DNA from: Micromonospora tulbaghiae
GTDB taxonomy: Bacteria > Actinomycetota > Actinomycetes > Mycobacteriales > Micromonosporaceae
NCBI RefSeq assembly: GCF_900091605.1
Contig: NZ_FMCQ01000001.1
Location: 627,270 to 691,269 of the forward strand
DNA: 64,000 bases
Reading direction: 5' to 3'
Numbering within the stretch: the stretch's first letter is position 1; the number at the start of each line of letters is the position of its first letter. The notes beneath the pieces are model-generated. The model had not been told where the DNA came from. It was given only the letters and a program-made list of their open reading frames with translations, and made no database searches. The translations under genes were made by a program, and so were the position numbers. Below are positions 60,270 to 64,000 of this stretch, piece after piece.

Positions 60270-61127
60270 GTGAGCGGGATCGATGGGCTGGCCTGGCGGG
60301 AGTTCGGCGAGGACGACCTGCCCGCGCTGACCGGGCTGGCGCAGGCGTGCCTCGCCACTGACGGCGGGTTGCCGCTGTTCGGGCGTACCCCGTTGGCGCG
60401 GGCGCGGCTGCTGCAGACGCGTACCCACGGCGCCTGGTCGGGCGACGACCTGGTCGCGGCCGTCGGGGTCGGCACGGCGCGGACGCCGGCCACCGCCACC
60501 GGCCTGGTGCACCCGGCGTGGCGCGGGCGCGGGCTCGGCGGCGCGCTGCTGGACTGGGCGGAGGGGCAGGCGCGCGACGCGAGCCTGCTGGTCACGACCG
60601 AGACGTGGAACGCGGGCGCGGAGGAGTTGTTCGCGGCGCGCGGCTACACGCGGACGTTCCTGGAGTGGGTGCTGCGCCACGACCTCGACGCGCTGCCCGA
60701 GGTCACGGCGCCGGACGGCGTGACGGTGGAGCCAGCCACGCTGGGGCCGGAGCTGTTCGCCACCTACCGGGCGTCGTTCGCCGACCGGCCCGGCTTCGTC
60801 GAGCCCGAGGCCGGCGAGTGGCTGGGCGACCTGCGTGACGACGAGGACTTCCGCCCGGAGTTGACGCTGTTGGCGCGCGGCCGGGACGGTGAGGCGGCCG
60901 GCTTCGTCACCGTGCTCGACAACTGGATCGACCAGGTCGGCGTCGTGCCCGGGTGGCGCGGACGACGGGTCGGGGCGTACCTCGTGGCGCGCGTGCTGCG
61001 CGGCCTCGCAGACGCGGGCGCGGACGCCGCGTGGCTCTGCGTCAACGACGACAATCCGGCCGCAGCGCTGTACCGGAGGCTCGGCTTCCGCGACTTCGGC
61101 CGCCGCGCCCGCTACCTCCATGACTGA
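60270..61127 (+). CDS. Tandem-domain GNAT acetyltransferase
   Basis: GTG 60270 follows GCGGGAGTGGGC; the open frame upstream (GSGSGVAGVGV) is low-complexity. The 285-residue protein has two GNAT domains. The first holds VHPAWRGRGLGGALLDWAEG with the acetyl-CoA pyrophosphate loop. The second has VGVVPGWRGRRVGAYLVARVL and WLCVNDDNPAAALYRRLGFRD. Two-domain GNATs include mycothiol synthase MshD, but this lacks clear MshD features, so the acceptor is unknown. The next gene overlaps its end by eight bases. Confidence 0.83.
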   Translation: MSGIDGLAWREFGEDDLPALTGLAQACLATDGGLPLFGRTPLARARLLQTRTHGAWSGDDLVAAVGVGTARTPATATGLVHPAWRGRGLGGALLDWAEGQARDASLLVTTETWNAGAEELFAARGYTRTFLEWVLRHDLDALPEVTAPDGVTVEPATLGPELFATYRASFADRPGFVEPEAGEWLGDLRDDEDFRPELTLLARGRDGEAAGFVTVLDNWIDQVGVVPGWRGRRVGAYLVARVLRGLADAGADAAWLCVNDDNPAAALYRRLGFRDFGRRARYLHD

Positions 61128-61443
61128 CCCGACCCGGGCGGCGATCGTGCGGGCACTCGCCGACCTGTGGGCGAAAGGCTGCCCGGTTCCCGCGCCCGAG
61201 CACCAGGACCGGCTCGCCGACGTCGGCCTGCGCCGCTGGCACAGCGTCGCGCGCCGGCACCGGGGGCGGCGGCTCAGCGCGGACCAGCGCATCCAGGATC
61301 TGGTACGCGGACTGGTAGCCGCCTTCGAGCCGGACCGTGCGCTGGTCGGGCCGCTGGTACGCGACTACGAGTGCGTGGCGCGCGCCATCGCCGACGTCAT
61401 GACGTCGACGGATCCGCCGGGGTCTGTTGCGGATGCCCATTGA
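61120..61443 (+). CDS. Small basic protein of unknown function coupled to the GNAT gene
   Basis: ATG 61120 lies within the end of the GNAT gene (ATGACTGA), so translation is coupled. The 107-residue protein reads MTDPTRAAIVRALADLWAKG at the start, with a basic middle LRRWHSVARRHRGRRLSADQR and a helical end LVRDYECVARAIADVM. Third-position G/C is high. No domain is recognised. It might be a regulator or partner of the acetyltransferase. Confidence 0.6.
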   Translation: MTDPTRAAIVRALADLWAKGCPVPAPEHQDRLADVGLRRWHSVARRHRGRRLSADQRIQDLVRGLVAAFEPDRALVGPLVRDYECVARAIADVMTSTDPPGSVADAH

Positions 61444-61535
61444 CGTGGTCTTATGGCGGGACGACGACGTCATCGACCCGCAGCTTTGACAACCCCGCGT
61501 CGGTACTCCTTTCATGCCTCTCGAAAGGTGCAACG

Positions 61536-62492
61536 ATGCACAGGAAACCGACGATCCACCTGGCAGTGCTCGTCGCTGCCGCCGCCACCTTCCTGACCGC
61601 CGGCGGAGCCCCCGTCGCGGCCACGGCCGCACCCGTTACCGCCTCTCCCGCCGCCGAGTGCGAGCCCGGCACCGACACGCACAGCGCCGCTCGGGTACGC
61701 GAGGGCACCACCGCCAAGGAGCCGGCGCTCTACTCGACGAACGAAGCCAAGGCGTACGGCGTCGTCAAGGACTCGCCGCGCCTGGCCAACGGCAGCGTCA
61801 CCGTGCCGACGATCTTCCACATGATCTCCGACCACGAGCTGAGCGCGGCCGAGAAGGCCCGCTGGAACACGCTCATCTCGGCGCAGATGACGGTGCTCAA
61901 CGACTCCTTCGCGGGTCGTACCGCGGCCGACGCGTCGGACACGCCGTTCCGCTTCTCGCTCGTCGACACCACCTGGACCGTGAACAGTGCCTGGTACACG
62001 GTGGTGCCGGGCAAGAACGAGCGGGACATGAAGAAGGCGCTCTACACCGGCGACTCCCGCACCCTGAACGTCTACGCGGCGAACATCGGTGATGGCCTGC
62101 TCGGCTGGGCGTACTTCCCGAAGGGCTACAACAACGGCCGCGACTACATCGACGGCGTGGTGATGCTCGACGAGTCGATGCCGGGCGGCACGGCCGGCAA
62201 GTACGCGCTCGGCGACACGCTCACCCACGAGGTCGGGCACTGGCTGATGCTGGAGCACACGTTCGCGCACGGCTGCTCCGCGTCCGGCGACTTCGTGGCG
62301 GACACGCCGCGTGAGGCGGCGCCGCAGTTCAACTGCCCGATCGGGGCGGACACCTGCACCGCGCCGGGGCTCGACCCGATCCACAACTTCATGGACTACA
62401 CGCAGGACTCCTGCATGAACATGTTCACCCCGGGCCAGGCCGACCGGATGAGCGACGCCTGGGTGGCGTTCCGCGCCGGCGGCGCCGGGTAG
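61536..62492 (+). CDS. Secreted M43-type zinc metalloprotease
   Basis: ATG 61536 follows GAAAGGTGCAACG. The 318-residue precursor has a signal peptide ending near VAATAAP, a propeptide-like region with CEPGTDTHSAARVREGTT, and a metzincin domain. The zinc motif LTHEVGHWLMLEHTF (H231, E232, H235, H241) is the H-E-x-x-H-x(5)-H form of M43/pappalysin cytophaga-type proteases. NFMDYTQDSCMNMFTPGQADRM contains the Met-turn. The pre-domain Cys 46 may act as a cysteine switch. It is a stand-alone extracellular protease gene. Confidence 0.88.
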   Translation: MHRKPTIHLAVLVAAAATFLTAGGAPVAATAAPVTASPAAECEPGTDTHSAARVREGTTAKEPALYSTNEAKAYGVVKDSPRLANGSVTVPTIFHMISDHELSAAEKARWNTLISAQMTVLNDSFAGRTAADASDTPFRFSLVDTTWTVNSAWYTVVPGKNERDMKKALYTGDSRTLNVYAANIGDGLLGWAYFPKGYNNGRDYIDGVVMLDESMPGGTAGKYALGDTLTHEVGHWLMLEHTFAHGCSASGDFVADTPREAAPQFNCPIGADTCTAPGLDPIHNFMDYTQDSCMNMFTPGQADRMSDAWVAFRAGGAG

Positions 62493-62587
62493 CCCACTGG
62501 AAGTCGGTGCCGGCGGGTCGCTCTACGGCGGCCCGCCGGCCCGTCTCGGTCAGCCCGCGCGGGTCGGCCCGACAATCCGTGCGCGGG

Positions 62588-62836
62588 TCAGCTGGCGAAC
62601 GGCAGGGTGGCATCCAGCTCCCGCACCGACCACGCCACCACCGACCGGCACTCGCGGGCGAACTCGGTAGTGCTGGTGGTAGCCGCGCAGGGCCCTGTGC
62701 CGCTGGAAGACGTCCTTGAGTGTCCGGCCGCAGGCGGTGTGCACGCCGAGAACCATGTCGGCCGTGACCAGCCCGTCGATGAGGCTGAACCTTGGACCCC
62801 GGCGTCGGCCGCGGGCAGCTTGTCGAGAATCCGCTC
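62588..62836 (-). pseudogene. Frameshifted remnant of an unknown gene
   Basis: On the reverse strand, coding-like text moves between frames: ERILDKLPAADAGVQG, then after a shift FSLIDGLVTADMVLGVHT and LKDVFQRHRALRGYHQ, then after another shift TTEFARECRSVVAWSVRELD and a stop at 62588. In each piece third codon positions are nearly all G/C, which flips at the shift points near 62780 and 62672. It looks like the C-terminal end of a protein with two indels. The family is not recognised; sequencing error is the alternative. Confidence 0.42.
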
Positions 62837-63102
62837 CTACCGCCCGAGGTCCCCGGATTCCGAATGCGAGTCCGTAGTGGCCCGGCTTGTCCGGCAGCGG
62901 TGCGATCAGGGTCGGAGGCATACCTTCGGAGCCACCGCTCCTACCTCGGCGTTTCTCGCCGGGCGAGCGTCAGCCGGTCGTACGGGATCGGACGGTCGTG
63001 CGCGCACGGGCGCCGCGCGTTCCGCCAAGTCGATCCGCCCGGGGAAGGCCGGGCACGGTGCCGGCCGGGCGCGGGTAGCCGGCGCAGCCGCGCATGCTGC
63101 CC

Positions 63103-63435
63103 TCACGGATCGCGCGGGCGCCGGAGCGGCCGTGGTCGGCGTACCGCCTTCGGTCCGGCGGTCAGTTCTGGCGGCTCAAGGGGTCTGAGGAAGTCGAGGA
63201 CCCGCTGGGTGAGCAGGGCGGCAGGCGCCGGTTCGTACGTCGGCAAGGCGGAGTCGGCGAACAGGTGCTGACAGCCGAGATATAGGGACAATTCGGCTCG
63301 GTCGGTCGACTCGGCCAGGGTGCGGCGCGTCCAGGCCACCCCCTTCGACGAAGAACGGGTCCGGGGGTCATGCGGTGGTCTGACACAGCGTGCGGAGGCG
63401 ATGCCCAGGGGAGGGACCTCTCTTGGATCTTTCAT
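63103..63435 (-). CDS. Possible small or truncated gene, function unknown
   Basis: A 110-residue reverse-strand frame has coding-like composition in its middle: TRRTLAESTDRAELSLYLG, CQHLFADSALPTYEPAPA and ALLTQRVLDFLRPLEPPEL. The beginning and end look random, and no ribosome-binding site precedes the ATG at 63435. It may be another decayed piece of the locus that left the remnant at 62588. No family is recognised. Confidence 0.3.
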   Translation of the reverse strand: MKDPREVPPLGIASARCVRPPHDPRTRSSSKGVAWTRRTLAESTDRAELSLYLGCQHLFADSALPTYEPAPAALLTQRVLDFLRPLEPPELTAGPKAVRRPRPLRRPRDP

Positions 63436-63550
63436 GCGTCTTTGGGCTTAAAACTACTTTTGCCCAGTATCGAGTGCGGCCGCCGATATTGTGACTTCTG
63501 CGCGCCCTGGGAAGGATCGCGATGCGCCGACCCGTTCCGGTGGAGGGGAC

Positions 63551-64000
63551 ATGAGGGAAAAAACGGAACGTAAGCCGCTGGCGAGTCTCAGGCACGTCAA
63601 GGCCGCGTCGGGCTTCAGCTCCGTGATGATCATTGCCGGGATGACCACCGGCGTGACCCCCGCTCAGGCGGCCGAGGTGGTCCACAACGCCCGCGCCGAG
63701 CGCAGCTACCAGGGCACGCCCGGGCCGGCCGGGCAGGCGCGCGTGTGGCAGCCCGGCGCAACCCTCGTGCGAGACGGCGGCCCCGACGGATGGTCCGATC
63801 CGCAGGGTTGGCAGTGGCAGGACCAGGAGCCGGGTCGGCGCCGCCATGATGGCAGCAAGGTGGGTCCGCAGGGTCCGCAGGGCGCCCAGGGCGAGCGCGG
63901 GCGGCGTGGCCCACGTGGATTCCAGGGTGCTGCCGGCCCGCAGGGTTTTCAGGGTGAGCAGGGTCCGCAGGGTGTGGCCGGCTCGCCCGGTGCGCAGGGT
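63551..64000 (+). CDS. Exported collagen-like (Gly-X-Y) protein, runs off right edge
   Basis: The frame from ATG 63551, with GGAGGGG five bases upstream, is open for 150 codons to the window end. MREKTERKPLASLRHVKAA and a hydrophobic stretch SSVMIIAGMTTGV end at TPAQAAE, a signal peptide cut near residue 41. After a linker with WQWQDQEPGRRRHDG, Gly-X-Y triplets start near 103: GPQGPQGAQGERGRRGPRG and so on, with Gln frequent in Y. Bacterial collagen-like domains form triple helices, here outside the cell. The C-terminal domain that would set function is beyond the window. Confidence 0.8.
   Translation, partial: MREKTERKPLASLRHVKAASGFSSVMIIAGMTTGVTPAQAAEVVHNARAERSYQGTPGPAGQARVWQPGATLVRDGGPDGWSDPQGWQWQDQEPGRRRHDGSKVGPQGPQGAQGERGRRGPRGFQGAAGPQGFQGEQGPQGVAGSPGAQG

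Larger units (their letters stand above)
62493..63550. other. One-kilobase stretch without an intact gene
   Basis: Between the metalloprotease and the collagen-like gene no complete gene is supported. Reverse-strand pieces with coding-like composition are listed separately (62588-62836 and 63103-63435). The rest is low-complexity. An A/T-rich island with CTTAAAACTACTTTTGCC at 63448-63465 probably holds the promoter of the collagen-like gene. Confidence 0.55.

Overview
The window is high-GC actinobacterial DNA. GTG starts, 1-10 base start/stop overlaps and G/C-ending codons are the rule. The order tad pilus locus, DEAD/DEAH helicase, bldG-type STAS protein with its kinase, H+-pyrophosphatase, topA, MFS-dTMP kinase fusion, holB matches conserved actinobacterial chromosome synteny as I remember it from Streptomyces and, in part, Mycobacterium. 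A SCO6745/SalK family gene, a split Ku/LigD repair locus and GATC-bounded intergenic palindromes fit a Micromonosporaceae member, probably Micromonospora or a close relative. That genus call is inference.

Bases 1-6600 are accessory and richer in A/T than the rest: a type III restriction-modification pair (Mod truncated by the window edge, then Res), a decayed tyrosine-integrase fragment, a SLATT-type membrane protein and an antibiotic-type phosphotransferase. Bases 6650-17600 hold a membrane protein ending in a VHL-beta-like domain, a complete Flp/Tad pilus operon (CpaE-like Ssd, TadA, TadB, TadC, a DUF4244 pilin and two TadE-like proteins, the last with a 15-base minisatellite), a LURP-one/Tubby-like protein, an MrfA/YprA-type helicase, and the bldG-like anti-anti-sigma/anti-sigma pair. 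Bases 17900-35200 are housekeeping genes: hppA, a lipoprotein, topA, the MFS-Tmk fusion, holB and ricT. Between them lie a nuclease gene bracketed by two related 48-bp palindromes, a TetR/sugar-lactone oxidase pair with a clear operator, a PLP enzyme, and a small YbaB/EspC-like operon.

Bases 35300-50250 hold a membrane metallophosphoesterase, tRNA-Thr(CGT), an LPXTG-like ALF-repeat surface protein, a SpoU methyltransferase, an OafA-like acyltransferase, a DUF2231-Hsp20 pair, a sugar cluster (GT9, GT2 and a bifunctional HldE-like heptose enzyme with an unusual insertion), PfpI, a DHA2 exporter and a Nudix hydrolase. Bases 50300-64000 hold an acyl-CoA ligase, a quinone oxidoreductase, a HAD phosphatase, a SCO6745 protein, an FKBP, the NHEJ module (Ku divergent from LigD ligase and LigD polymerase), a TIGR03089 protein, a tandem GNAT, a secreted metalloprotease, a stretch of frameshifted gene debris, and the start of an exported collagen-like protein that runs off the right edge.

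I saw no CRISPR array, rRNA or intact insertion sequence. The observations most worth a second look are the 48-bp palindrome family, the VHL-beta-like protein, the YbaB/EspC-like operon, the restriction island with its SLATT gene, the HldE insertion and the collagen-like gene.
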